This document shows positions 1 to 7,590 of a DNA stretch of 64,000 bases, piece by piece. The translations under genes and the position numbers were made by a program. The notes under the pieces were generated by a model. The model saw nothing but the letters and a program-made list of their open reading frames with translations. It did not search any database and was not told where the DNA came from. This stretch comes from Hymenobacter ginkgonis (lineage in GTDB: Bacteria; Bacteroidota; Bacteroidia; Cytophagales; Hymenobacteraceae). The DNA is taken from assembly GCF_009755225.1 (NCBI RefSeq), contig NZ_WQKZ01000002.1:806001-870000 (forward strand), written 5' to 3'. Numbering within the stretch: the first letter of the stretch is position 1; each line of letters begins with the position of its first letter.

Positions 1-1
1 G

Positions 2-799
2 CTCAAGCTAAATGCTAAGTCTGTGACGCCCGGCAAGTACGACCTGGTGCTCGACCCGCACCACTTGGGCCTGACCATCCACGAGAGCGTGGGCCACCCG
101 TTGGAGCTCGACCGCGTGCTGGGCTACGAGGCCAATTTTGCTGGCACCAGCTTCGCCACGATGGAGTGGAAAGCCAAGGGCATTCCCTACGGTTCAAAAG
201 CCGTGACCATTGTGGCCGATAAGCTGCAACCCAATTCGATGGGCGCCGTGGGCTACGACGACGAGGGCGTGAAAACCAAGGAGTGGACGCTCATCGACCA
301 GGGCAAGCTCGTCAACTACGAGAAAATCCGCGACCAGGCCCACATCGTGGGCCAGAAGGAGTCGGACGGCTGCTGCTACTCGCAGTCGTGGCAGGATGTG
401 CAGTTCCAGCGCATGCCCAACGTGAGCCTGCGCCCCAGCGCCACTAAAATGAGCGTGGACGAGCTGGTGAGCAAGGTTGACAAAGGCATCTACATTGCCG
501 GCAATGGCTCTTTCTCCATTGACCAGCAGCGTTATAACTCGCAGTTTGGCGGGCAGGTATTCTACGCCATCGAGAAAGGTAAAATCACGGAGATGCTCGA
601 AGACGTGGCCTACCAGACCAACACGCTGGAGTTTTGGGGCTCGTGCGCTGGTAGCTGCGATGCGTCGGACTACCGCTTCGCCGGCTTCTTCAACGACGGC
701 AAAGGTCAGCCTTCGCAAAGCTCAGCCGTGAGCCACGGCTCGGCCACCTCGCGCTTCAACGGCGTGAACGTGATTAACACGGCGCGTAAAATCGGTTAA
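2..799 (+). CDS. tldD: TldD family metalloprotease, C-terminal part
   Basis: The 5' end lies outside the window; the frame is open from base 2, leaving about 265 residues. The metal-binding HExxxH motif is visible as HESVGHPLE near the start of the visible part. The C-terminal half carries the Cys-containing segment GSCAGSCDAS, in the region where TldD proteins supply a further metal ligand. In characterised bacteria TldD works as a heterodimer with TldE (PmbA), degrading unfolded peptides and maturing some ribosomally made peptides such as microcin B17. The next gene, 23 bases downstream, is the TldE partner, so the two are almost certainly one transcript. The substrate here is unknown. Confidence 0.93.
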   Translation, partial: LKLNAKSVTPGKYDLVLDPHHLGLTIHESVGHPLELDRVLGYEANFAGTSFATMEWKAKGIPYGSKAVTIVADKLQPNSMGAVGYDDEGVKTKEWTLIDQGKLVNYEKIRDQAHIVGQKESDGCCYSQSWQDVQFQRMPNVSLRPSATKMSVDELVSKVDKGIYIAGNGSFSIDQQRYNSQFGGQVFYAIEKGKITEMLEDVAYQTNTLEFWGSCAGSCDASDYRFAGFFNDGKGQPSQSSAVSHGSATSRFNGVNVINTARKIG

Positions 800-822
800 T
801 TCTTAGCAATCAAGCAAGTATA

Positions 823-2157
823 ATGGCAATTCTTTCTCAAACCGAGGCGCAGGATATTCTAAAAAAAGTCCTCAGCTACAGCACCGCCGACGAGTGTGAG
901 GCCGACCTGACCGGCAGCCTGGAAGGCAACGTGCGCTCGGCGCGCAACTCCATCAGCACGGCCGGCGCGGTCGATAACGTGTCGCTGGCCGTGACGTCGT
1001 ACTTCGGTAAAAAGCAGGGGGTAGCTACCTGCAACCAGTTCGACGAAGCTACCCTGCGCCGCTGCGTGCAGCGCGCCGAAGAAATCGCGCGCCTCGCCCC
1101 CGACAGCCCCGAGCACATGCCGCTGCTCGGCCCGCAAACCTACCTGGCCTCGCCGCAGTCGTACGCGGCCAGCACGGCGGCCATCACCCCCGACTACCGC
1201 GCCCAGCAAATGGCGGCCAGCATGCAGTACTGCGACAGCAAAAAACTGTCGTCGGCGGGCTTCCTAAACGACCAGACCGGCTTCCGGGCCAAGCGCAATT
1301 CGAAGGGCCTCGAAGCCTATCAGCGCACCACCAACCTCGATTTCAGCATTACGGTGCGTACGCCCGACGGCAAAGGCTCGGGTTACGCGGCCACCGATTT
1401 CACCGATATCAAGAGCTTCGACGCGGCGCGCCTCACGGCCGTAGCGGCCGGCAAGGCCTCGTCGTCGCTGGGCGCAAAGGCCATCGAGCCGGGCAAGTAC
1501 ACCGTTATTCTGGAGCCCAACGCGCTGGTTTCGGGCTCCGATGCCTCGCTGCTGGGTGCGCTCATGCGCTCGTTTGACGCCCGCGCGGCCGACGAAGGCC
1601 GCAGCTTTTTGAGCAAGAAGGGCGGCGGCAACCGCAAGGGCGAAAAGCTGTTTGATGAGCGCGTGACGATTTACTCGGACCCCACCAACGCTGAAGTGCC
1701 CGACATTACGTTTGCCGGCGACGGCCGCCCGCAGCAGCGCACCACCTGGATTGAGAAGGGGGTAGTAAAAAACCTGTATTCTACCCGCTTCTGGGCGCAG
1801 AAAAACGGCATCCCCGACCTGCCCAACCCCGGCGGCTTCATCATGGAAGGCGGCACCCAAAGCACCGCCGACCTCATCAAGGGCACGGCCAAAGGTATTT
1901 TGGTGACGCGCCTGTGGTACATCCGCCCCGTTGACCCGCAAACGCTGCTCTACACTGGCCTCACGCGCGACGGAACGTTCTACATCGAAAACGGTGCTAT
2001 CAAGTTTCCGGTCAAGAACTTCCGTTTCAACGAAAGCCCGATTATCATGCTCAACAACCTGGAAGCCATCGGCCGCCCCGTGCGCCTGGCCGGCAACCTG
2101 GTGCCCCCACTCAAAATCCGGGACTTCACCTTCACCAGCCTCTCCGACGCGGTATAG
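823..2157 (+). CDS. tldE: TldE/PmbA family protein, partner of TldD
   Basis: This 444-residue protein has the TldD/PmbA fold over its full length but no HExxxH motif, which is the normal state of the TldE (PmbA) subunit. It shares the family's C-terminal pattern, with GGTQSTADLIKGT and the DGTFYIENGAI region near residues 345-400. TldE forms the non-metal half of the TldD-TldE proteolytic chamber. The ATG at 823 follows the tldD stop by 23 bases, giving a compact operon. The transcript probably ends at the inverted repeat just downstream (2175-2273). Further along lies a DUF4159/MoxR/DUF58 block; I recall this neighbourhood from other Bacteroidota, but that is memory and was not checked here. 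Confidence 0.92.
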   Translation: MAILSQTEAQDILKKVLSYSTADECEADLTGSLEGNVRSARNSISTAGAVDNVSLAVTSYFGKKQGVATCNQFDEATLRRCVQRAEEIARLAPDSPEHMPLLGPQTYLASPQSYAASTAAITPDYRAQQMAASMQYCDSKKLSSAGFLNDQTGFRAKRNSKGLEAYQRTTNLDFSITVRTPDGKGSGYAATDFTDIKSFDAARLTAVAAGKASSSLGAKAIEPGKYTVILEPNALVSGSDASLLGALMRSFDARAADEGRSFLSKKGGGNRKGEKLFDERVTIYSDPTNAEVPDITFAGDGRPQQRTTWIEKGVVKNLYSTRFWAQKNGIPDLPNPGGFIMEGGTQSTADLIKGTAKGILVTRLWYIRPVDPQTLLYTGLTRDGTFYIENGAIKFPVKNFRFNESPIIMLNNLEAIGRPVRLAGNLVPPLKIRDFTFTSLSDAV

Positions 2158-2174
2158 CTTGGCTTAAGCACAAA

Positions 2175-2273
2175 AAGAACGTCATGCTGAACAGAGTGAA
2201 GCATCTCGACAGGTTCGTTTTTTTCGTTAAACGAAGCGACCAAGAGGCTTCCTTGCGTCAGCATGACGTTCTT
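2175..2273. repeat. Palindromic repeat, GAACGTCATGCTGA family
   Basis: The arms at 2175-2190 and 2258-2273 are perfect 16-base reverse complements beginning AAGAACGTCATGCTGA. The inner part is less paired. It sits between the convergent ends of tldE and the PorT-like gene, where it can serve both as a terminator. The same core recurs at 3781, 4886, 11711, 18892 and 34021. Confidence 0.8.
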
Positions 2274-2286
2274 CTAATGCCTACCC

Positions 2287-2916
2287 CTACTTGCCAAACT
2301 GAAGGGACGCGTACAGCTGAAACACGCGGTTTTTCAGGCGCGGGTCGTTGATGCCACTCAAGGTTTTTACGTCGTTGATGTCGTTGAGGCCCGCCACGTA
2401 GCGGCCCCCGATGGACAACGCGCTGAACTTGAGGCCCGCCCCCGCAGCCAGGCTAAACTCGGTTCGCTTGTATTGGTCGGTAGCCGACTGGTTCACCTGC
2501 CCGTAGCTGGCCGAGCCGTTGGTCGAGCTAATCTGCACCTTGCCGTCTTGGTTGGCGCTCACGAGGTAGCCAAACTGCGGGCCAGCTTCCACGAAAATGG
2601 GGCCTACCGTGACTTTGGCCAGCACCGGCACCGTGAAATAATGAAGCTTGCTGTCGTAGTCGGTAAAGGCCCCCTTGAGGTTGCCGCCCTGCACCGAGTA
2701 CTGCACTTCGGGCTGAATGGACAGGGGCCCAATGAGATGCGCCTGGTACAGAATGCCCACGTGGTAGAAGGTTTTGTAGCTGGCGTCTTCGCCCGAGCGG
2801 CCTTGCAGCTCGGCCCAGTTTACGCCGCCTTTGATACCAAACTGCGCGTGCGCCTGCGGGGCTACCCCCAGTAGCAGCACCAAGGCCGTGACGAAAGAAA
2901 GAGCTAGTGACTTCAT
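2287..2916 (-). CDS. PorT-family outer membrane beta-barrel protein
   Basis: The 209-residue product starts with a signal peptide (MKSLALSF...QAHAQ, cleavage near residue 25). The mature part begins FGIKGGVNWAELQG, the usual opening strand of PorT-like small barrels in Bacteroidota. Alternating polar and aromatic strands follow, and the protein ends YASLQFGK. Such proteins are eight-stranded outer membrane barrels of mostly unknown role; PorT itself is linked to type IX secretion, but this family is broad and the name implies no function. It is transcribed against tldE and away from the DUF4159 gene, so it interrupts the run of same-strand genes and is probably regulated separately. Confidence 0.8.
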   Translation of the reverse strand: MKSLALSFVTALVLLLGVAPQAHAQFGIKGGVNWAELQGRSGEDASYKTFYHVGILYQAHLIGPLSIQPEVQYSVQGGNLKGAFTDYDSKLHYFTVPVLAKVTVGPIFVEAGPQFGYLVSANQDGKVQISSTNGSASYGQVNQSATDQYKRTEFSLAAGAGLKFSALSIGGRYVAGLNDINDVKTLSGINDPRLKNRVFQLYASLQFGK

Positions 2917-3152
2917 AATTTAAAGAGTGTAAAGGGTGAAAGCTTGCGTAGAAAGAAGATGAGCGCCAAGGGTAATGCTACTAACGCTGCCGCTGCCCCG
3001 GTGGTATAAGCGCTCGCTAAACGTGGGCTGCTCGGTTGAGGTTATGGCTGGGGTTTGCCACCGGGTACCTCCTCATTTAAGCAGCTAGCGCAACGTTTTT
3101 GTTTTTTTGATTTCCTTCGGGCTACCCCCTGTAGTTCCGCCAGCCTGCCAGC

Positions 3153-3773
3153 ATGCCTACCCCCTTCACTTTTGTGCGCCTCAGCTACCACTCCGGCGAC
3201 TGGGATGCCGTGGACGAGCGCATGCCCGCCAACCTGCTGCACTCGTTGGTGCAGTACACCACGGTGCCCATCAACCCCAAGGAAAAGGTGGTGGCCCTCG
3301 ATAGCGCCGAGCTTTTCAATTACCCCTTTTGCTACCTGAGCGGCCACCGGCTGGTGCAGTTTTCGGCGGCTGAGAAGCAGAATTTCACCCAGTACGTGCG
3401 CAACGGCGGCTTCGTGTTTGTAGACGATTGCAACCACGACATCGACGGCCTGTTTGCCCGCTCCTTCGAAGAGCAAATGCGCGTGTGCTTCGGCGCCAGC
3501 GCTTTACAAAAAATACCCAAGACGCATCCTATTTACAACCAGTTCTTTAAGTTTAAAGACGGTCCGCCCAACACCGGCTTCGAACTCAATGGCTGGGGCG
3601 ACGACCTGGTGCACGACTACCTCAAAGGCATCACCATCCAGAACCGCTTGGGTGTGCTGTATTCTAATAAAGACTACGGCTGCGAGTGGGACTATGATTT
3701 CCGCAACAAGCGCTTTCTGGCCGAGGACAATACCAAGTTTGGGGTCAATATTCTGCTGTATGCTCTCAGCTAA
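3153..3773 (+). CDS. DUF4159 domain protein
   Basis: The 206-residue product matches the DUF4159 type: FTFVRLSYHSGDWDA at the N terminus, then the conserved YPFCYLSGH and the GGFVFVDDCNHD segment near residue 90. The fold is thought to resemble class I glutamine amidotransferases, but I see no obvious Cys-His-Glu triad, so it is probably not an amidotransferase. There is no clear signal peptide. DUF4159 proteins are typically found beside MoxR ATPases, DUF58 proteins and large membrane proteins, which is the arrangement here. The ATG at 3153 fits the conserved start. A palindromic repeat separates it from the MoxR gene. Confidence 0.85.
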   Translation: MPTPFTFVRLSYHSGDWDAVDERMPANLLHSLVQYTTVPINPKEKVVALDSAELFNYPFCYLSGHRLVQFSAAEKQNFTQYVRNGGFVFVDDCNHDIDGLFARSFEEQMRVCFGASALQKIPKTHPIYNQFFKFKDGPPNTGFELNGWGDDLVHDYLKGITIQNRLGVLYSNKDYGCEWDYDFRNKRFLAEDNTKFGVNILLYALS

Positions 3774-3780
3774 CCATTAA

Positions 3781-3880
3781 AAAAGAACGTCCTGCTGAGC
3801 TTGCCGAAGCATCTTGCTCGCATTGTTAGAATGACACCCGGCTGGCGTGGTAGAGCTGCTTCGGCAAGCTCAGCATGACC
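3781..3880. repeat. Palindromic repeat before the MoxR gene
   Basis: It opens AAAAGAACGTCCTGCTGAGC. The arms at 3793-3810 and 3858-3875 are perfect 18-base complements (TGCTGAGCTTGCCGAAGC and its reverse complement), followed by a short T-run at 3883-3887. It lies between two same-strand genes and ends about 18 bases before the MoxR start codon, so it could fold in the mRNA and affect read-through or translation. Confidence 0.8.
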
Positions 3881-3897
3881 GCCTTTTTCTCTGTATA

Positions 3898-4875
3898 ATG
3901 ACCGAACAAGACGTAAAAACGCTCCTCGCCAAGCTGCCGCCGCTGAAGGCCGAAATCGGCAAAGTCATTGTGGGCCAAGAAGCCGTGCTCGACGAAGTGC
4001 TGGTGGCGCTGCTGGCCGGCGGGCACGCCCTGCTCGAAGGCGTGCCCGGCTTGGCCAAAACGCTGCTGGTGCGCACGCTGGCCTCGGCCATCGACTTGCC
4101 GTTTCGCCGCATCCAATTCACGCCCGATTTGATGCCGACCGACATCCTCGGCACCGAGGTACTGGAGGAAGACCACGGCACGGGCCATCGCTCGTTCAAG
4201 TTCAACCCCGGCCCCATTTTCGCCAGCCTGGTGCTGGCCGATGAGATAAACCGCACGCCGCCCAAAACCCAGGCGGCCCTGCTAGAGGCCATGCAGGAAG
4301 GCCACGTTACGTACGCCGGGCAAGAGCACGCGCTGCCCAAGCCGTTCTTCCTGCTGGCCACGCAAAACCCTATTGAGCAGAGCGGTACCTACCCCCTGCC
4401 CGAGGCGCAGCTCGACCGCTTTTTGCTGTACGTGCGCATTGGCTACCCCACCGAGCAGGAAGAAATGGCGGTGCTGAGTGGCACCACCGGCACCGCCCGC
4501 GCCGAGGTGCGCCCCGTGCTGGGTGGCGACGATATTCGGCAACTCCAGCAACTGGTGCGGCAAGTCAGCCTCAGCCCCGAGCTGCTGAGCTTCGTGAACC
4601 GGCTGGTGCGCGCTACCCGCCCCGCCACCTCCGAGGTCAAGTTTATCAAGGACTACGGCCGCTGGGGCGCCGGCCCCCGCGCGGGCCAGGCGCTTATTCT
4701 ATGTGCCAAAGCGCGGGCGCTGCTGCAAGGCCGCTTCGCCGCCACGCTCGACGACATCAAGGCACTGGCACCACCCGTGCTGCGCCACCGGATATTGCTG
4801 AATTTCAACGCTGAAGCTGAGAACCTGACGCCTGATGATGCGGTGCGCGAGCTGCTGAAAGCAGTGGCTGTTTAA
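3898..4875 (+). CDS. MoxR family AAA+ ATPase
   Basis: This 325-residue ATPase has Walker A GVPGLAKT near residue 50, Walker [13 protein letters not shown] near residue 112, and the sensor region [20 protein letters not shown] typical of MoxR proteins. MoxR ATPases act as chaperones that activate or assemble partner proteins, usually with a VWA-domain protein encoded beside them; the DUF58 gene immediately downstream fits that role. The start chosen is the ATG at 3898 ([10 protein letters not shown]). The frame stays open upstream to 3847, but that extension would be encoded by the palindromic repeat and is not part of the family. The product is cytoplasmic. Confidence 0.95.
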   Translation: MTEQDVKTLLAKLPPLKAEIGKVIVGQEAVLDEVLVALLAGGHALLEGVPGLAKTLLVRTLASAIDLPFRRIQFTPDLMPTDILGTEVLEEDHGTGHRSFKFNPGPIFASLVLADEINRTPPKTQAALLEAMQEGHVTYAGQEHALPKPFFLLATQNPIEQSGTYPLPEAQLDRFLLYVRIGYPTEQEEMAVLSGTTGTARAEVRPVLGGDDIRQLQQLVRQVSLSPELLSFVNRLVRATRPATSEVKFIKDYGRWGAGPRAGQALILCAKARALLQGRFAATLDDIKALAPPVLRHRILLNFNAEAENLTPDDAVRELLKAVAV

Positions 4876-4884
4876 CTATAAAAA

Positions 4885-4985
4885 AGCGGTCATGCTGAGC
4901 CTGCCGAGGAATCTCGCCCGCGCCGTTTGCGCGGTACTCGTTCAACGGTACGAGCGAGATTCTTCGGCGAACTCGGAATGACTTT
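4885..4985. repeat. Palindromic repeat between MoxR and DUF58 genes
   Basis: The left arm at about 4889-4917 (GTCATGCTGAGCCTGCCGAG...) pairs imperfectly with 4953-4982 (...TTCGGCGAACTCGGAATGAC). A smaller stem around CGCCGTTTGCGCG lies inside. It belongs to the GTCATGCTGA family and sits inside the presumed operon. Confidence 0.7.
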
Positions 4986-5007
4986 CTAGCCGTTTTTTAT
5001 TTCAAAA

Positions 5008-5883
5008 ATGCTTTCTCCCGAACTCCTATACGCCTTGCGCAACCTACCCCTCGCGGCCAAGCAGGCGGCCGAGGGCTTCTTGGCTGGTGCGCACGCCAGC
5101 CGGCGGCACGGCGCGGGCATGGAGTTCAGCCAGTACCGCCCTTACCAGCCCGGCGACGACCTGCGCCGCCTCGACTGGCGCCTGGCTGCCCGCTCGGACC
5201 GCTACTACCTGCGCGAGTCGGAGGTAGATACCAGCCTCACGGTGAATCTTTTGCTCGACGCCAGCGCCAGCATGAACCACCGCGACGACAACGGCCTCAG
5301 CAAGCTCGACTATGCCAAGCTGATGCTGGCTGCGCTGGCCTACCTGGCGCAGAAGCAGGGCGACGCCGTGGGCCTGAGCGTTCTCAGTCCCAGGGGCTTG
5401 CAGCACCTGCCGGCCCGCGACGATACTCGCCAGCTGCCGCGCCTCTACTACACCCTCGAAGCCACCGAAGCTACCGGCACGTTTCCGGAGGCTACTACGC
5501 TGGCGCCGCTTATTGCCCGCCGCCAGCGCGCCCTTACCGTGTGCGTGAGCGACTTATACGAAGCCGATGGGGAGATAAACCGCTTGCTGGCCCGCTTGCG
5601 CGCCGTGAGCGGCGACGTGTTGCTCCTGCACCTGGCAGCTGGCAATGAGTTGAATTTTAGCTACAAAGGCCCCATCACCTTCCGCGACCTCGAAACTGGC
5701 CAAACCCTGCAAGTAGATGCCGACCAGCAGCGCCCCGCCTACCAGCAGCACTTGCAGCAGTGGCTGCGCGACACCGCCCAGCAGGCCCGCCAGCAGGGCC
5801 TCGACTACCACTTGCTTAGTACCGCCGAGCCGCTGGATGGGGCCATGCGCGAGTTTTTGCGACGACGACAGGCGATGGGGTAG
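5008..5883 (+). CDS. DUF58 domain (VWA-like) protein
   Basis: The 291-residue product carries the DUF58 signature FSQYRPYQPGDDLRRLDWR (residues about 36-54), followed by the VWA-like strand LLLDASASM near residue 85, whose DxSxS pattern resembles a metal-ion-dependent adhesion site. DUF58 proteins are the standard partner of MoxR ATPases and are thought to be the adaptor or substrate that MoxR remodels. No signal peptide or membrane segment is evident. It lies 132 bases after MoxR with a palindromic repeat in the gap, and is followed by the BatA-like gene. The biochemical role of the pair is unproven in this phylum. Confidence 0.93.
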   Translation: MLSPELLYALRNLPLAAKQAAEGFLAGAHASRRHGAGMEFSQYRPYQPGDDLRRLDWRLAARSDRYYLRESEVDTSLTVNLLLDASASMNHRDDNGLSKLDYAKLMLAALAYLAQKQGDAVGLSVLSPRGLQHLPARDDTRQLPRLYYTLEATEATGTFPEATTLAPLIARRQRALTVCVSDLYEADGEINRLLARLRAVSGDVLLLHLAAGNELNFSYKGPITFRDLETGQTLQVDADQQRPAYQQHLQQWLRDTAQQARQQGLDYHLLSTAEPLDGAMREFLRRRQAMG

Positions 5884-5901
5884 GAGGGGGGTAGGCCAGC
5901 C

Positions 5902-5997
5902 GTCAGGGCGAGGCGGAACGACACGGCAATAGTCCCTTTAATAGCAGTGCGTAAGAGCAGATGAAAAGGCAGGATTGCCGCGCCATTCTGCCTCGCC
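5902..5997. repeat. Imperfect palindromic repeat between DUF58 and BatA-like genes
   Basis: The segment at 5907-5930 (GGCGAGGCGGAACGACACGG...) is complementary to 5974-5997 (...CATTCTGCCTCGCC) with a few G-U pairs and mismatches. It is the third inverted repeat inside the MoxR gene block. It does not share the GAACGTCATGCTGA core, so it may be another family. Confidence 0.6.
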
Positions 5998-6039
5998 TCG
6001 CCAGACGCTTTCCAGTTCATCATTCATTAGTACCGCCGC

Positions 6040-7590
6040 TTGCTTACCCTCACCAATCCTTCTGCGCTGCTTGCCTTGCTGGGCCTGTTGGTGCCGCTGG
6101 CCATTCACCTCTGGAACCGCCGGCCGGGGCGCGAGGTGGCGGTGGGCAGCTTGCGCTGGCTAGCCGCCGGGGCGAACCGCCGCCTGCGCAATCTGCGTCT
6201 CGAACAAGTGCTAGTGCTGTTGCTGCGGGCCGCGCTTCTGGCCGTGCTAGCCCTGGCGATAGCCGGCCCAGCGTGGCGGCAGGCGCAGCCTGCTAGCCGC
6301 GGGCAGGTGCTAGTAAGCCCCGCCCTGGTAGGGACGGGCTCGCTGGCGGCCGTGCGCAGCACCATCGACTCGCTGCGCCGCCAGGGCTACGGGCTGCGGT
6401 GGCTGGCGGCGGGTTTTCCGGCCGTCGCGCCGGCCGACTGGCGCGCCGATTCGGCTGGTAAGAGCACGTATAATGCTGCCGCGGCGGCGACTACTACTTG
6501 GTATTGGAGCCGGGTGCAGCAAGCCAGCGCCACCTTCGCGGGCCAGCCGTTGTATGTGTTGACGCCCGCCACGCTCGCGGGTTTTGGCGGCACGCACCCG
6601 GCGCTAACCGGCCCCCTCACCTGGCAAGCCCTACCCACCCGCCACCCCGAAACGTGGCTGCACAGCGCCACGGCCGCGGCCGACAGCCTGCACCTGCTCG
6701 TAGGCCGCTCCGACGAGGCCACGCTCACTTTCCAACGGGTAAGCGTGAAGCAGCCTACCCCAGGCACCACCTTGCAAGTGAATAATTTAGCGCCCCTGGG
6801 CTACAACGCGACCGGGATGCCTAGCCTCCAGCCATTGCCTGCCAATGGCCAGCCAGCAGTGCCCGTGCTGCCAGTGGCGCTGCGGGTGTGGGTGGTGGCG
6901 CCGGGCGGAACGGCGGCCGATGCCCGCTACCTCCGGGCGGCGTTGCGTGCAGCGGCAGTTGGGCTACCGGCTCGGCTAGACCTCACGGTGGCTCCTACCC
7001 CCCCCGATACTACTACCCGGCCCGACTGGCTTTTTTGGCTCAGCGAGGCGCCGGTACCGGCCGTTTGGCGCGCGCAAGTGCGCCGGGGTCTGCACCTGTG
7101 GCAGCAGGCCACCGGCCCTGGCCGGGCGGATACGACCACGCTGGTAGCGCCCGAGGCGGCGGCTCCGCTGGGCATTTGGCAGCGAGCGAGCCAGCCGCGC
7201 GCCGGTGGCCAGCCCCTGTGGACGGACAGCCGCGGCCGCGCCGTACTGACCCAACAACGCCTGGGCGCGGGTGCTACTTACTACTTGGCTACCCGCCTGC
7301 ACCCGGCTTGGAGTGCGCTGCCCGCCAGTCCGGCGCTGCCGGCGTTGCTGCTGAGTTTACTGGCTCCCACGCCTACGGCCGCCAGCCTGGCCCCGCACGA
7401 CCAACGCCGCTTCGACGCGGCGCAGCTGCCCGCACCGCCGGTGCGGGCAGCGGTAATTAGTGGGCGCGCGCCGGGCGGTTTTCGGCTGCTCGACCTGCGG
7501 CCCTGGCTCGTGCTAGCTGCCGGGCTCTTATTTGCCCTCGAACGCTGGCTGGCCCAGCGGCGGGCGGCACTTCCCCCTTCCTTGGCATGA
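6040..7590 (+). CDS. BatA-domain membrane protein
   Basis: The 516-residue product begins with the BatA N-terminal module: a membrane helix (NPSALLALLGLLVPLAIHLW) ending in basic residues, then a second helix near residues 62-85. The long middle part is extracytoplasmic in character, and a third helix (LRPWLVLAAGLLFALE) lies near residue 500. No VWA metal site is seen, so it is not a full BatA. The start is TTG at 6040; an in-frame stop at 6028 leaves only three codons between, so the TTG is effectively forced. The gene overlaps the next one by four bases (ATGA), showing translational coupling. Confidence 0.82.
   Translation: MLTLTNPSALLALLGLLVPLAIHLWNRRPGREVAVGSLRWLAAGANRRLRNLRLEQVLVLLLRAALLAVLALAIAGPAWRQAQPASRGQVLVSPALVGTGSLAAVRSTIDSLRRQGYGLRWLAAGFPAVAPADWRADSAGKSTYNAAAAATTTWYWSRVQQASATFAGQPLYVLTPATLAGFGGTHPALTGPLTWQALPTRHPETWLHSATAAADSLHLLVGRSDEATLTFQRVSVKQPTPGTTLQVNNLAPLGYNATGMPSLQPLPANGQPAVPVLPVALRVWVVAPGGTAADARYLRAALRAAAVGLPARLDLTVAPTPPDTTTRPDWLFWLSEAPVPAVWRAQVRRGLHLWQQATGPGRADTTTLVAPEAAAPLGIWQRASQPRAGGQPLWTDSRGRAVLTQQRLGAGATYYLATRLHPAWSALPASPALPALLLSLLAPTPTAASLAPHDQRRFDAAQLPAPPVRAAVISGRAPGGFRLLDLRPWLVLAAGLLFALERWLAQRRAALPPSLA

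Noticed and set aside
5961..6296. A 111-codon frame beginning before the BatA-like gene
   Set aside because: It overlaps the well-supported BatA-like gene in another frame, runs through a palindromic repeat and has no protein-like pattern.
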